This document shows positions 9,342-18,288 of a stretch of DNA of 64,000 bases, in pieces. The translations under genes and the position numbers were made by a program. Within the stretch, counting starts at the first letter, position 1. Each line of letters begins with the position of its first letter. This DNA is from Nocardioides gansuensis (GTDB taxonomy: Bacteria; Actinomycetota; Actinomycetes; Propionibacteriales; Nocardioidaceae). The notes under the pieces were generated by a model. The model was given only the letters and a program-made list of their open reading frames with translations, searched no databases and was not told the origin of the DNA. The stretch lies in contig NZ_QDGZ01000006.1 of NCBI RefSeq assembly GCF_003076135.1, forward strand, positions 1 to 64,000. Direction: 5' to 3'.

Positions 9342-10298
9342 ATGTCCGAGGTCGAGTTCGTCACCATCCACGGGCATCGGCGAGCCTTCGTCAGGAAGGG
9401 CAGCGGGCCGGTGCTCCTGCTGCTCCACGGCCTCGCGTGCGACCACACCACGTGGTCCCCGGTCATCGACCGGCTGGCGAAGCACTACACCGTGATCGCA
9501 CCCGACCTCCTCGGCCACGGGCTGTCGGACAAGCCGCGCGCGGACTACACCCTCGGCGGCTACGCCAACGGGATGCGCGACCTCCTCACGCTGCTGGGCA
9601 TCGACCGGGTGACGGTGGTCGGCCACAGCTTCGGGGGCGGCATCGCGATGCAGTTCGCGTACCAGTTCCCCGAGCGCACCGAGCGGATGCTGCTGGTCGC
9701 CCCAGGGGGCCTCGGGCCCGAGGTCACGATGCTGATCAAGCTGATCCAGGCGCCGGGCTGGGAGCCCGTCATGCGGCTGCTCACGCAGCCCGGGCTGCGC
9801 CACGCGAGCACGACTGCGCTGCGCGTGCTCTCCACGGTCGAGACCGCCCACACGCGCGACCTCGACGAGATCGCCGACATCCTCGAGTCGTGGAAGGACC
9901 CGCGCACCCGCTTCGCCATCCGCCACCTCGTCCGCGCTGCCATCGACTGGAAGGGCCAGATCGTCACGATGTCCGACCGCGCCTACCTCACCGAGACGGT
10001 GCCGGTGGCCGTGGTGTGGGGCCGCGACGACCAGGTGCTCCCGGTCCACCAGCTCGAGAGCGTCGCTGTCCTCGCGCCCCGGGCGGCGACGTACGTCTTC
10101 GAGCTTGCCGGCCACTTCCCGCACAAGGACCACCCCGAGCGGTTCGTCGAGGTGGTGCACGACTTCGTGCGCACCACCCAGCCGTCGAAGTACAGCCGCG
10201 CGCGGATGCGCCAGCTGCTCCAGCGCGGGAGCCTGACGCCCGTGCGCCAGGCCGAGGGCGGCGAGGCTCCGGTGGAGCCGGTGCGCGCCCTGGCCTGA
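9342..10298 (+). CDS. Alpha/beta hydrolase
   Basis: 318 aa, ATG with gaggagg 5 nt upstream. Classic fold: oxyanion HG at 29-30, nucleophile Ser96 in GHSFGG, acid Asp229 or Asp230 in WGRDDQVLP, base His258 in AGHFPHKDHPERF. The class includes esterases, C-C hydrolases and epoxide hydrolases; the substrate cannot be read from the sequence. No signal peptide. The last 35 residues are a polar extension beyond the fold. Divergent from fasR and convergent with aceE, so probably a single-gene unit. Confidence 0.9.
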   Translation: MSEVEFVTIHGHRRAFVRKGSGPVLLLLHGLACDHTTWSPVIDRLAKHYTVIAPDLLGHGLSDKPRADYTLGGYANGMRDLLTLLGIDRVTVVGHSFGGGIAMQFAYQFPERTERMLLVAPGGLGPEVTMLIKLIQAPGWEPVMRLLTQPGLRHASTTALRVLSTVETAHTRDLDEIADILESWKDPRTRFAIRHLVRAAIDWKGQIVTMSDRAYLTETVPVAVVWGRDDQVLPVHQLESVAVLAPRAATYVFELAGHFPHKDHPERFVEVVHDFVRTTQPSKYSRARMRQLLQRGSLTPVRQAEGGEAPVEPVRALA

Positions 10299-10317
10299 CG
10301 CCGGGTCGGCGTCAGGC
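10293..10317. terminator. Bidirectional terminator between hydrolase and aceE
   Basis: Perfect 10-bp stem gcctgacgcc / ggcgtcaggc with a 5-nt loop, spanning both stop codons of the convergent genes. No T-tract, but its placement suits a shared terminator. Confidence 0.65.
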
Positions 10318-13098
10318 GTCGCCGCCCTCCTGCATCACGCCACGGACTGCGGTCGGGTCGTCGATCCGGTACCTCGCCGCGGCCTCGGCCACCTTCGCCA
10401 CCGGCACCTGGCCCGCGTCGGCCAGCGCCTGCAGCGCCTGGACGACCACGCACTGGGCGTCGACGTGGAAGTAGCGTCGGGCGGCGGGGCGGGTGTCGGC
10501 GAAGCCGAACCCGTCGGTGCCGAGCACGCGGTAGTCGGCGGGCACCCAGCGGGCGATCTGGAGAGGTACGGCGCACATGTAGTCGGAGACGGCGACCACC
10601 GGGCCCTCGACGCCCGCGAGCTTGTCGGCGACGTAGGCGGTGCGCTTGGCCTCGGTCGGATGGAGCAGGTTCCACTCCTCCGCCGCGACGGCGTCGCGGG
10701 CGAGCTCGTTCCACGAGGTGACCGACCAGGTGTCGGCCTGCACGCCCCACTCCTCGGCGAGCAGGCGCGCGGCCTCCGCCGCCCACGGCATGCCGACGCC
10801 CGAGGCCATCAGCTGGACGCGCGGGCCCTCGCCCTGCGCCACGCCCACCCGATGGATGCCGCGCAGGATGCCCTCGACGTCGGCGTTCTCGGGCTGCGCG
10901 GGCTGGTCGACCGGCTCGTTGTAGACGGTGACGTAGTAGATGACGTCCTCCGCCTCCGGGCCGTACATCCGCTCCAGGCCGGCCTTCATGATGTGGCTGA
11001 CCTCGTAGGCGAAGGCGGGGTCGTAGTGGACGATCGCCGGGTTGGTCGAGGCGATGAGCGGCGAGTGTCCGTCGGCGTGCTGGAGACCCTCACCGGTCAG
11101 CGTCGTGCGGCCGGCGGTGGCACCGATCAGGAAGCCGCGTGCGAGCTGGTCGGCCATCGCCCAGATCGAGTCGGCGGTCCGCTGGAAGCCGAACATCGAG
11201 TAGAAGATGTAGAACGGGATCATGTGCTCGCCGTGGGTGGAGTACGCCGATCCCGCGGCCGTCGCGGAGGCCATGGCCCCGGCCTCGGAGATGCCCTCGT
11301 GCAGCATCTGGCCCTGCGCGGACTCCTTGTAGGCGAGCAGCAGTTTGCGGTCGACCGACTCGTACTGCTGGCCGCCCGGGTTGTAGACCTTGGCGCTCGG
11401 GAACATCGAGTCCATGCCGAACGTCCGGTACTCGTCGGGCGCGATCGGCACGATCCGGTCGCCGATCTCCGGGTCCTTCATCCAGTCCCGGAGCAGCCGG
11501 ACGACGGCCATCGTGGTGGCGATCTTGTTCTTGCCGCCGCCCTTGCGCAGGTCGGCGTAGACCTCGTCGCCGGGCAGCTTCAGCGGCTGGGCCCGGACGA
11601 CGCGGCGGGGGAGCGAGCCGCCGAGCGCGTTGCGGCGCTCGAGCATGTACTGCGTCTCCGGGGCCTCGGCGCCGGGGTGGAAGAACGGCGCGCCGCCGGT
11701 CTTCTCGTAGGACTCCTCGAGATCGCGGTCGCTGATCGGGAGGTAGAGCCGGTCGCGGAACCGCTTGAGGTCCGCCATCGTCAGCTTCTTCATCTGGTGG
11801 GTGGCGTTCTTGCCCTCGAGGGCGTCGATCGTCCAGCCCTTGATGGTCTTGGCCAGGATCACCGTCGGCTGGCCGACGTGCTTGGTGGCGGCGTCGAACG
11901 CGGCGTAGACCTTGCGGTAGTCGTGGCCACCGCGCGGCAGCTTCTCGATCTGGTCATCGGACATGTGCTCGACCATCGCGCGCAGACGGGGATCGTCGCC
12001 GAAGAAGTGGTCGCGGATGTAGCCACCGGTCTCGGTGGAGTAGGTCTGGAACTGGCCGTCCGGGGTGCTGTTCATCCGGTTGACCAGGACGCCGTCGACG
12101 TCGCGGGCGAGCAGGGCGTCCCACTCGCGGCCCCAGACGACCTTGATGACGTTCCAGCCGGCGCCGCGGAAGTTGGCCTCGAGCTCCTGGATGATCTTGC
12201 CGTTGCCCGTGACCGGGCCGTCGAGCTGCTGCAGGTTGCAGTTGATCACCCAGGTGAGGTTGTCCAGCTCCTCGCGCGCGGCGACGCGGATGGCGCCGAG
12301 CGACTCGGGCTCGGCCATTTCGCCGTCGCCGAGGAACGCCCACACGCGCTGGTCGGAGGTGTCCTTGATGCCGCGGTTGGCCAGGTAGCGGTTGAAGCGG
12401 GCCTGGTAGATCGAGTTGATGCCGGTGAGGCCCATCGAGACGGTGGGGAACTCCCAGAAGTCGGGCATCAGGCGGGGGTGCGGATAGGACGAGAGGCCGG
12501 CGCCCTTGCCGTGCTGGACCTCCTGGCGGAACCGGTAGAGCAGCTCCTCGTTCAGACGGCCCTCGAGGAACGCACGGGCGTAGATGCCGGGGGAGGCGTG
12601 GCCCTGGATGAAGACCTGGTCACCGCCGCCGGGGGCCTCCTTGCCGCGGAAGAAGTGGTTGAAGCCGACCTCGTAGAGGCTGGCGCTCGACTGGTAGGTG
12701 GCGATGTGGCCACCGACCTCGAGGCCCTTGCGGTTGGCGCTCGACACCATCACCGCGGCGTTCCAGCGGATGAAGGCGCGGATGCGGCGCTCGACCTCCT
12801 CGTCGCCGGGGAACCACGGCTCCCGCTCGGACGGGATGGTGTTGATGTAGTCGGTGCTGCGCAACGCCGGCACCCCCACTTGCTTCTCGCGAGCGCGCTC
12901 GAGCAGGCGCAGCATCACGTAGCGGGCCCGCTCGCGCCCGCGGTCGTCCAGCAGCGCGTCGAACGAGTCGAGCCACTCGAGGGTCTCGTCGGGGTCGATG
13001 TCGGGAAGCTGGGTGGGGAGGCCCTCGTGGATGACCGACGGGGTGGCGCCGGAGTGCATCGCGGGGCGGGACTGGTCAGGGTGGGACACGTCACTCAC
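10312..13098 (-). CDS. aceE: Pyruvate dehydrogenase E1 component (homodimeric)
   Basis: 928 aa, the usual length of single-chain E1p. Decarboxylates pyruvate with thiamine diphosphate and hands the acetyl group to E2. The ThDP/Mg motif is visible as [10 protein letters not shown] followed by [10 protein letters not shown]. The N-terminal region has the E1p signature [16 protein letters not shown]. No E2 or E3 gene is nearby, so the complex is encoded elsewhere. The GTG start at 13098 is the first start codon after an in-frame stop; ggaagg lies about 14 nt upstream, which is long. An ATG-CCC-CTG-TGA mini-frame overlaps the start. In Streptomyces, aceE also neighbours DUF3052 and a peroxiredoxin, as here. 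Confidence 0.96.
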   Translation of the reverse strand: MSDVSHPDQSRPAMHSGATPSVIHEGLPTQLPDIDPDETLEWLDSFDALLDDRGRERARYVMLRLLERAREKQVGVPALRSTDYINTIPSEREPWFPGDEEVERRIRAFIRWNAAVMVSSANRKGLEVGGHIATYQSSASLYEVGFNHFFRGKEAPGGGDQVFIQGHASPGIYARAFLEGRLNEELLYRFRQEVQHGKGAGLSSYPHPRLMPDFWEFPTVSMGLTGINSIYQARFNRYLANRGIKDTSDQRVWAFLGDGEMAEPESLGAIRVAAREELDNLTWVINCNLQQLDGPVTGNGKIIQELEANFRGAGWNVIKVVWGREWDALLARDVDGVLVNRMNSTPDGQFQTYSTETGGYIRDHFFGDDPRLRAMVEHMSDDQIEKLPRGGHDYRKVYAAFDAATKHVGQPTVILAKTIKGWTIDALEGKNATHQMKKLTMADLKRFRDRLYLPISDRDLEESYEKTGGAPFFHPGAEAPETQYMLERRNALGGSLPRRVVRAQPLKLPGDEVYADLRKGGGKNKIATTMAVVRLLRDWMKDPEIGDRIVPIAPDEYRTFGMDSMFPSAKVYNPGGQQYESVDRKLLLAYKESAQGQMLHEGISEAGAMASATAAGSAYSTHGEHMIPFYIFYSMFGFQRTADSIWAMADQLARGFLIGATAGRTTLTGEGLQHADGHSPLIASTNPAIVHYDPAFAYEVSHIMKAGLERMYGPEAEDVIYYVTVYNEPVDQPAQPENADVEGILRGIHRVGVAQGEGPRVQLMASGVGMPWAAEAARLLAEEWGVQADTWSVTSWNELARDAVAAEEWNLLHPTEAKRTAYVADKLAGVEGPVVAVSDYMCAVPLQIARWVPADYRVLGTDGFGFADTRPAARRYFHVDAQCVVVQALQALADAGQVPVAKVAEAAARYRIDDPTAVRGVMQEGGDA

Positions 13099-13305
13099 AG
13101 GGGCATCGTGTCACCTTCCGACAGCGGACGAAATCTACCGATGAGTACGTGATCCCTGCGCGGACAGTGCGCGACACGGGGCCCGCGGACCGGGACAGGG
13201 TTGCGCCCCCGCGTCAACTCCGGTGGACTACGTTCACTTCCCGCGTGACGCGCGGGCCGGCAAGTCCGCAGATTGCGGAGATCTTCGAACGACGGAGGCG
13301 TGGCG

Positions 13306-13737
13306 TTGAGCTCGACGGTGGGTGGCGGAGCCGCCCCGACAGCAGGACCGGCAGAGCGGCTTGGCTTGAAGCCCGGGATGGTGATCCAGGAGCTCGGCTG
13401 GGACTCCGACACCGACGACGAGCTACGGGTCGCGATCGAGGACGCCATCGACGCGGACATGGTCGACGGTGACTACGGCAACGTCGTGGACGCCGTCCTG
13501 CTCTGGTGGCGCAGCGAGGACGGTGACCTCGTCGACGGCCTCGTGGACGCGCTCACCGACCTCGTGGGGGGCGGGTCGATCTGGTTGCTGACCCCCAAGG
13601 TGGGACGAGCCAACAGCGTGGACCCCGCCGACATCGCCGAGGCTGCGCCGATCGCGGGCCTGTCCCAGACCACCACCGCCTCGGTGTCAAAGGACTGGAT
13701 GGCGACCCGGCTGGTCGCGCCCAAGACTCCCGCCTGA
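13306..13737 (+). CDS. DUF3052 domain protein
   Basis: 143 aa from a TTG start, chosen because ggagg lies 7 nt upstream and the product then begins MSSTVGGG, as family members usually do. A GTG two codons earlier is too close to the ribosome site. Conserved blocks LGLKPGMVIQELGWD, DADMVDGDYGNVVDAVLLWW and IWLLTPKVGR match the actinobacterial DUF3052 family, of unknown function. Cytoplasmic, acidic. Divergent from aceE across about 200 bp and followed by an acyl-CoA synthetase in the same direction. Confidence 0.88.
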   Translation: MSSTVGGGAAPTAGPAERLGLKPGMVIQELGWDSDTDDELRVAIEDAIDADMVDGDYGNVVDAVLLWWRSEDGDLVDGLVDALTDLVGGGSIWLLTPKVGRANSVDPADIAEAAPIAGLSQTTTASVSKDWMATRLVAPKTPA

Positions 13738-13773
13738 CCTCCGCACGGCGGATCCAGACTCAGGACTGACGAC

Positions 13774-15396
13774 TTGAACAAGCTCCGTGGCCGTGCGGCC
13801 GACGCTGCCACCTCGCTGCGCGTCCTCGCCTCCTCCGGCGTCATCCGGCCCTACGGCCCGGGCACGCTCGCCGGCCTCGTCGGGGTGCTTCGCAACTGGG
13901 GCACGGGCCCGGCCGGTGGCTTCATCTCGCTGGCCCTCCGCGAGCCCGGTCGGGTCGGCCTGATCGACGAGCTCGGCGAGCTCACGTTCGGGCAGCTGCA
14001 CCAGCGCAGTAACGCGCTCGCGCGCGGGCTGGCGGGCCTGGGCGTCCGGGAGGGCGACTCGGTCGCGGTGATGTGCCGCAACCACCGCGGGTTCGTGGAC
14101 GCCACCGTCGCGGTCGCCAAGCTGGGCGCCGACATCCTCTACCTCAACACCGCGTTCGCCGGCCCGCAGCTGGTCGACGTGCTGGCGCGCGAGGACCCGA
14201 CCGTCGTCATCCACGACGAGGAGTTCACCGGCCTGCTCGCCGGCGCCCACGTGGAGCGCCGCGTGATCGGCTGGTCGGAGTCGGGGGAGGGCACCACCCT
14301 CGAGTCGCTCATCGCCTCGCACGACGACCGCGACGTCACGCCGCCGTCGCGGCACTCGCGCCTCGTGATCCTCACCTCGGGGACGACCGGCACACCGAAG
14401 GGCGCCCCGCGCAACGAGGCCGGCATCGACGCCGCCGTCGCGCTGCTCTCGCGGATGCCGCTGAAGTACGGCTGGCGCACGCACATCGCTGCGCCGCTCT
14501 TCCACACCTGGGGCTTCGCTCACCTCGCGCTCTCGATGCTCCTCGGCTCCACCGTGGTGCTGCGCCGCAAGTTCGAGCCCGAGGGCGCCCTCCAGGTCGT
14601 CGAGAGCCACGGCTGCCAGTCGATGGTCGTGATCCCGGTGATGCTCCAGCGGATCCTGGCGCTCGACCCCGAGGTGCTCGACCGCTACACCCTGTCCTCG
14701 CTCGAGGTCGTCGCGGCGTCGGGCTCCGCCCTGCCGGGTGAGCTCGCGCTGACCTGGATGGACCGCTTCGGCGACAACCTCTACAACATCTACGGCTCGA
14801 CGGAGGTCGCCTACGCCTCGATCGCCATGCCGTCGGACCTGCGCGCGGCGCCGGGCGCGGCGGGCAAGCCGCCCCACGGCACCGTCGTACGCATCTATGA
14901 CGAGGCCGGCCGGCCGGTGCCGGACGGGCAGAGCGGGAGGATCTTCGTCGGCAACAGCCTGCTCTTCGAGGGCTACACCGGTGGCGGCGGCAAGGAGATG
15001 ATCGACGGCCTGATGTCCAGCGGCGACGTCGGGCGCTTCGACGAGCACGGCCGCCTGCACATCGAGGGCCGCGACGACGAGATGATCGTCTCCGGAGGGG
15101 AGAACGTCTTCCCCAAGGAGGTCGAGGATTGCCTCGTCGGCCACGACGCGGTGCTCGAGGCGGCCGCGGTGGGCGTCGACGACCCCGACTTCGGCAAGCG
15201 GCTCCGGGCGTTCGTCGCCACCTCGGCCCAGGTCACCGAGGACGAGCTCAAGGAGCACGTGAAGGCCAAACTGGCCCGCTACAAGGTGCCGCGTGAGATC
15301 GTCTTCGTCGACGAGCTGCCGCGCAACGCCACCGGAAAGATCCTCAAGCGCGAGCTCACCGAGTGGGCCGGCAGCCAGGACGTGGGCACGGCATGA
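13774..15396 (+). CDS. AMP-dependent acyl-CoA synthetase (FadD-type)
   Basis: 540 aa. Activates a carboxylic, probably fatty, acid to acyl-AMP and then acyl-CoA. ANL-superfamily motifs: P-loop ILTSGTTGTPKGAPRN, YGSTEV, the hinge region SGDVGRFDEHGRLHIEGRDD, GGENVFPKEVE and the catalytic Lys in RNATGKILKREL. The N-terminal 50 residues resemble mycobacterial FadD proteins. TTG start with cagga 8 nt upstream. Its stop overlaps the peroxiredoxin start (ATGA), so the two are coupled. It separates DUF3052 from the peroxiredoxin, which are often close neighbours in other actinobacteria. Confidence 0.92.
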   Translation: MNKLRGRAADAATSLRVLASSGVIRPYGPGTLAGLVGVLRNWGTGPAGGFISLALREPGRVGLIDELGELTFGQLHQRSNALARGLAGLGVREGDSVAVMCRNHRGFVDATVAVAKLGADILYLNTAFAGPQLVDVLAREDPTVVIHDEEFTGLLAGAHVERRVIGWSESGEGTTLESLIASHDDRDVTPPSRHSRLVILTSGTTGTPKGAPRNEAGIDAAVALLSRMPLKYGWRTHIAAPLFHTWGFAHLALSMLLGSTVVLRRKFEPEGALQVVESHGCQSMVVIPVMLQRILALDPEVLDRYTLSSLEVVAASGSALPGELALTWMDRFGDNLYNIYGSTEVAYASIAMPSDLRAAPGAAGKPPHGTVVRIYDEAGRPVPDGQSGRIFVGNSLLFEGYTGGGGKEMIDGLMSSGDVGRFDEHGRLHIEGRDDEMIVSGGENVFPKEVEDCLVGHDAVLEAAAVGVDDPDFGKRLRAFVATSAQVTEDELKEHVKAKLARYKVPREIVFVDELPRNATGKILKRELTEWAGSQDVGTA

Positions 15397-15857
15397 CCGA
15401 GCTCGAGATCGGCGGCCCGGCGCCTGACTTCACCCTGCGCGACCAGTTCGGCCAGGACATCACGCTGTCGTCCTACCGGGGCAGCAAGGCCGTCGCGCTG
15501 GTCTTCTACCCCGCGGCCTTCTCGGGCGTCTGCACGGGGGAGATGGCCACCATCCGCGCTCGCCTCGACGAGTTCATGACGTTCGACACCGAGGTGCTGG
15601 CCATCTCGTGCGACCCGACCTACTCGCTGCGCGCCTTCGCCGATGCAGAGGGACTCAACTTCCCGCTGCTCTCGGACTTCTGGCCGCACGGCGCGGTGAC
15701 GTCGGCGTACGGCGTCTTCGACGAGACCAAGGGCAAGCCGCGCCGTTCGACGTATGTCGTCGACCGGCAGGGGCTGGTGCGCTGGTCGGTGCACAACCCC
15801 AGCCCGGAGGGCCGGGACCTGGACGAGCTCCTGGCCCAGCTCCGCGCGGCCGTCTGA
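15393..15857 (+). CDS. AhpE/Bcp-type peroxiredoxin
   Basis: 154 aa from the ATG at 15393 that overlaps the preceding stop codon. Thioredoxin-fold peroxidase that reduces peroxides. Peroxidatic Cys47 sits in FSGVCTGE with the preceding YPAAF; Cys73 in ISCDP is a possible second thiol, though AhpE-type enzymes usually work as 1-Cys. PDFTLRDQFGQDITLS is the family N-terminus. No signal peptide. Expressed with the upstream acyl-CoA synthetase. Confidence 0.93.
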   Translation: MTELEIGGPAPDFTLRDQFGQDITLSSYRGSKAVALVFYPAAFSGVCTGEMATIRARLDEFMTFDTEVLAISCDPTYSLRAFADAEGLNFPLLSDFWPHGAVTSAYGVFDETKGKPRRSTYVVDRQGLVRWSVHNPSPEGRDLDELLAQLRAAV

Positions 15858-15887
15858 GAGCGTCGGGAGGCGGCCCGGGGCGGGCCA

Positions 15888-15960
15888 GCAGAAAAAGTTC
15901 CTGCGATTTTTTCAAGATTTCAATGACAGGACTTGAACCGGACACGTAAAGTTCAACGTG
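15888..15960 (+). other. AT-rich intergenic island
   Basis: About 70 bp of markedly lower GC, with aaaaagtt and gattttttc runs, between the peroxiredoxin and tRNA-Val. Contains short inverted repeats ttcaag/cttgaa (15911-15916, 15932-15937) and cacgt/acgtg (15943-15947, 15956-15960), and ends at a strong hairpin. No reading frame is supported. It could be a regulatory or nucleoid-protein binding stretch or a small-RNA locus. Confidence 0.5.
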
Positions 15961-15996
15961 TCGAGCCGCTGGTGACCCGAGACGCCAGCGGCTCGA
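15961..15996 (+). terminator. Strong hairpin terminator upstream of tRNA-Val
   Basis: Perfect 12-bp stem tcgagccgctgg / ccagcggctcga with a 12-nt loop followed by cattaatttt, a partial T-tract. Ends transcription from the peroxiredoxin operon or from a transcript of the AT-rich island. Confidence 0.8.
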
Positions 15997-16088
15997 CATT
16001 AATTTTGCCCCGGGGCGGCGGTTCCGCCGGTGCGGAGCCGCTCGCGTAGGCTGGGCCGGCCCGCTCGCCACGCGCAGCGCGGGCACGC

Positions 16089-16163
16089 GCGTCGGTAGCT
16101 CAGCGGTAGAGCACTCGGTTTACACCCGAGCGGTCGGCGGTTCGAAACCGTCCCGACGCACCA
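16089..16163 (+). tRNA. tRNA-Val (anticodon UAC)
   Basis: Complete cloverleaf: acceptor gcgtcgg / ccgacgc, D arm gctcagcggtagagc, anticodon stem ctcgg/ccgag with loop tttacac giving anticodon TAC at 16121-16123, T arm with ggttcgaaacc. The CCA end is encoded (16161-16163). Confidence 0.97.
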
Positions 16164-16210
16164 TGCCTTCCCCGGGTCCTCGTCGGTCCGGGTCCTCGTC
16201 GGTCTCCGGC

Positions 16211-16234
16211 ACCGATGAGAGGGCTCTCATCGGT
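16211..16234. promoter_or_regulatory. Palindromic site A of the two-component cluster
   Basis: Perfect 11-bp inverted repeat accgatgagag-gg-ctctcatcggt, 123 bp before the ATG of the acidic exported protein. Its core GATGAGAGGGCTCTCATC differs by one base from a site at 20144-20161 on the other side of the cluster. Probable binding site of the OmpR-type regulator encoded between them (inference). Confidence 0.75.
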
Positions 16235-16356
16235 GGCTCATGGCCACCTCACCGCACCCCGGCACGGTGGTGCTCGTCCACAGCCGAAAGAAACCGGGCC
16301 GGCGTGGCTGGGCAGCTGGCCCAGCCCCGGTGCCGGGCTCTGACGAGAGGAACACC

Positions 16357-16731
16357 ATGAAGAAGCTGATCCCCACCGCCCTGCTGGGAGTCGCGGGCCT
16401 CACCACCGTCGGGCTCCTCGGCCTGCAGGCCCCCAGCGTGCAGGCCGACGAGCTGGCCAAGCGCGACGAGGACGTGGTCGAGCTGGTGCTCGTGGCCGAC
16501 GACGACGATGACGACACCAACACCGACGACGGTGGCGGCGACGACACCGACACCGGTGCCAGCGCCAGCACCCACGACGGCACCCGGAGCAACTTCACCG
16601 GGGTGAGCCGCGACCGCGACATCAGCCGCTCGGACAAGACGCGCGACTGGACCCGCGAGGGCAACGGCAAGAAGCGGGACTGGTCGGCCAACAGGACCAA
16701 CGACCGCAGCCGCAACGACACCCGCGGCTGA
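16357..16731 (+). CDS. Small exported protein with Asp-rich and basic segments
   Basis: 124 aa from the ATG at 16357, chosen because gagagga lies 6 nt upstream and a signal peptide follows (MKKLIPTALLGVAGLTTVG, cleavage near VQA at residues 28-30). The mature protein has an Asp/Thr/Gly stretch with six consecutive Asp, then a basic repetitive tail (DRDISRSDKTRDWTREGNGK and ANRTNDRSRNDTRG). No fold is recognisable; it looks disordered and could bind cations or the cell envelope. The kinase gene starts 2 bp after its stop, so the two are one transcript. A palindrome lies upstream. Confidence 0.8.
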   Translation: MKKLIPTALLGVAGLTTVGLLGLQAPSVQADELAKRDEDVVELVLVADDDDDDTNTDDGGGDDTDTGASASTHDGTRSNFTGVSRDRDISRSDKTRDWTREGNGKKRDWSANRTNDRSRNDTRG

Positions 16732-16733
16732 CG

Positions 16734-17615
16734 ATGGCGCGGCACGAGGACAGCTGGGGCCTGCGCGAGGGGGACGCGCTGGCACCCGAGCTGACCGCGG
16801 TGCGTCTGCTCGGGGGCGGCCACGCCTACGAGGCGTGGCTCGCCTTCGACGAGGTCACCTGGTCGCCGGTGGTCGTCAAGGTCCTCCGGCCGTCGCAGGT
16901 CGACGACGCCTCCTCCCGGCGCGGACTGCGCCGGGAGGTGGCGGCCCTGGCCGAGGTGAACCACCCGGTCGTGGTGCGGGCCCTGCGCCACGACCTCGAC
17001 GGTGACCGCCCGCACGTGGTGCTCGAGCAGGTCGACGGCCCGCGGCTCTCCACGCTGATCCGGAGGTACGGCCCCCTGCAGCCGCAGCAGTACCTGCCCC
17101 TGGCGATCGACGTCGCTGCGGCGCTGCACTACCTGCGGCGGGTCGGGTGGGTGCACCTCGACATCAAGCCCAGCAACGTGATCATGGGCGCCCCCGCACG
17201 GCTGATCGACCTCTCGGTCGCCCGGCCGGAGGAGGAGGCGCGGACGCTCACGCACCTGATCGGCACGGACGCCTACATGGCGCCGGAGCAGTGCGACCCG
17301 GGCGCCCGCGTCCCGTCGTACGCCAGTGACGTCTGGGGGCTGGGGGCCACGCTGCACCACGCGGTGTCGGGCAGCCGGCCGTTCGCCGACGGCGACCCCG
17401 ACGCCGCGGACCTGGCGGACCGCTTCCCGCAGGTGGCCGGCCGGCCGCGGCGGCTGCCCGCGGGCGTGGCGCCCGAGGTCGCGAAGGTGGTCGAGGCCTG
17501 CCTCGACCCCGACCCCGATGCCCGGCCGCTGCCGCACGAGGTCGCCGACACGCTCGCGCCGGTGCTGGCGAGCCAGCCCCGCGGGTCGCTGGCGGGCTTC
17601 AAGGTGCGCGGCTGA
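16734..17615 (+). CDS. Soluble serine/threonine protein kinase
   Basis: 293 aa, essentially only a kinase domain, with no membrane segment or sensor domain. The Gly loop is altered (LLGGGHAYEAW); Lys49 in VVVKVL and Glu68 are the ATP-positioning pair; the catalytic loop is HLDIKPSNVI with Asp143 and Asn148; the DFG motif is replaced by DLS at 159-161; the activation segment ends GTDAYMAPEQ. The HLD and DLS variants also occur in active bacterial kinases, so activity is plausible. ATG start 2 bp behind the exported-protein gene. Convergent with the OmpR-type regulator, which might be a phosphorylation target (inference). Confidence 0.9.
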   Translation: MARHEDSWGLREGDALAPELTAVRLLGGGHAYEAWLAFDEVTWSPVVVKVLRPSQVDDASSRRGLRREVAALAEVNHPVVVRALRHDLDGDRPHVVLEQVDGPRLSTLIRRYGPLQPQQYLPLAIDVAAALHYLRRVGWVHLDIKPSNVIMGAPARLIDLSVARPEEEARTLTHLIGTDAYMAPEQCDPGARVPSYASDVWGLGATLHHAVSGSRPFADGDPDAADLADRFPQVAGRPRRLPAGVAPEVAKVVEACLDPDPDARPLPHEVADTLAPVLASQPRGSLAGFKVRG

Positions 17616-17616
17616 G

Positions 17617-18288
17617 TCAGGCCCGGAAGCGGTAGCCGACGCCGCGGACCGTCTCGATGGCGTCGGTGCCGACCTTCCGGCGCAGGTAGCCGACGTAGAC
17701 GTCGACGACGTTGGATCCCGGGTCGAAGTCGTAGCCCCAGACGTGGTCGAGCAGCTGCTCGCGGGTGAGCACCTGCCCCGCGTTGAGCATGAAGATCTCG
17801 GCGAGCGTGAACTCCCGCGCCGACAGGTCCAGTTCGCGCCCACTGACCGTGACCCGCCGGGTGCGCCGGTCGAGGGTCACGGCGCCGGCCACGAGCAGGT
17901 CCTCGTGGGACCCGGCGTCGGCGCCGTCGGCCTGCCGCAGCCGCACCCGCACCCGGGCGACCAGCTCGGCGAAGCGGAACGGCTTGGGCATGTAGTCGTC
18001 GGCGCCGCCGTCGAGCGCGGTGACCGTGTCGGTGACCGAGTCGCGGGCCGTCAGCACGATCACCGGCATCCGGCTGCCCTGGGAGCGCAGCTGGTCGAGC
18101 ACCTCGAAGCCGTCGATGTCGGGGAGCCCGATGTCGAGGACCATCAGGTCGAAGCGGCCGGACAGCGCCTCGTCCAGGCCCGCCAGCCCAGAGCCGACCA
18201 CGGTGGGGTGGTGGCCCTCGGCGCGCAGGCCCTTGGCGACGAACGAGGCGATCCGCTGCTCGTCCTCCACGATCAGGATCTGGGCCAT
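17617..18288 (-). CDS. OmpR/PhoB-type response regulator
   Basis: 223 aa from the ATG at 18288, chosen for gaggagg 5 nt upstream and the canonical start AQILIVEDEQ. Receiver domain with acidic pocket Glu9/Asp10, phosphoacceptor Asp52 in VLDIGLPD, Thr in VLTARD and Lys in PKPF; C-terminal winged helix with LTREQLLDHVWGYDFDPGSN and LRRKVG. Overlaps the sensor-kinase gene by 16 bp, so they form one operon. Likely binds the two palindromes that flank the cluster and so controls both operons (inference). Confidence 0.94.
   Translation of the reverse strand: MAQILIVEDEQRIASFVAKGLRAEGHHPTVVGSGLAGLDEALSGRFDLMVLDIGLPDIDGFEVLDQLRSQGSRMPVIVLTARDSVTDTVTALDGGADDYMPKPFRFAELVARVRVRLRQADGADAGSHEDLLVAGAVTLDRRTRRVTVSGRELDLSAREFTLAEIFMLNAGQVLTREQLLDHVWGYDFDPGSNVVDVYVGYLRRKVGTDAIETVRGVGYRFRA

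Noticed and set aside
10465..13152. Long plus-strand open frame opposite aceE
   Set aside because: Shadow of a strongly conserved GC-rich gene; composition and lack of motifs show it is not coding.
15920..15950. tRNA T-arm-like string ggttcaagtcc on the minus strand in the AT-rich island
   Set aside because: The flanking bases do not form a T stem, and no other tRNA arm is present, so neither a tRNA nor a firm attachment site can be claimed.
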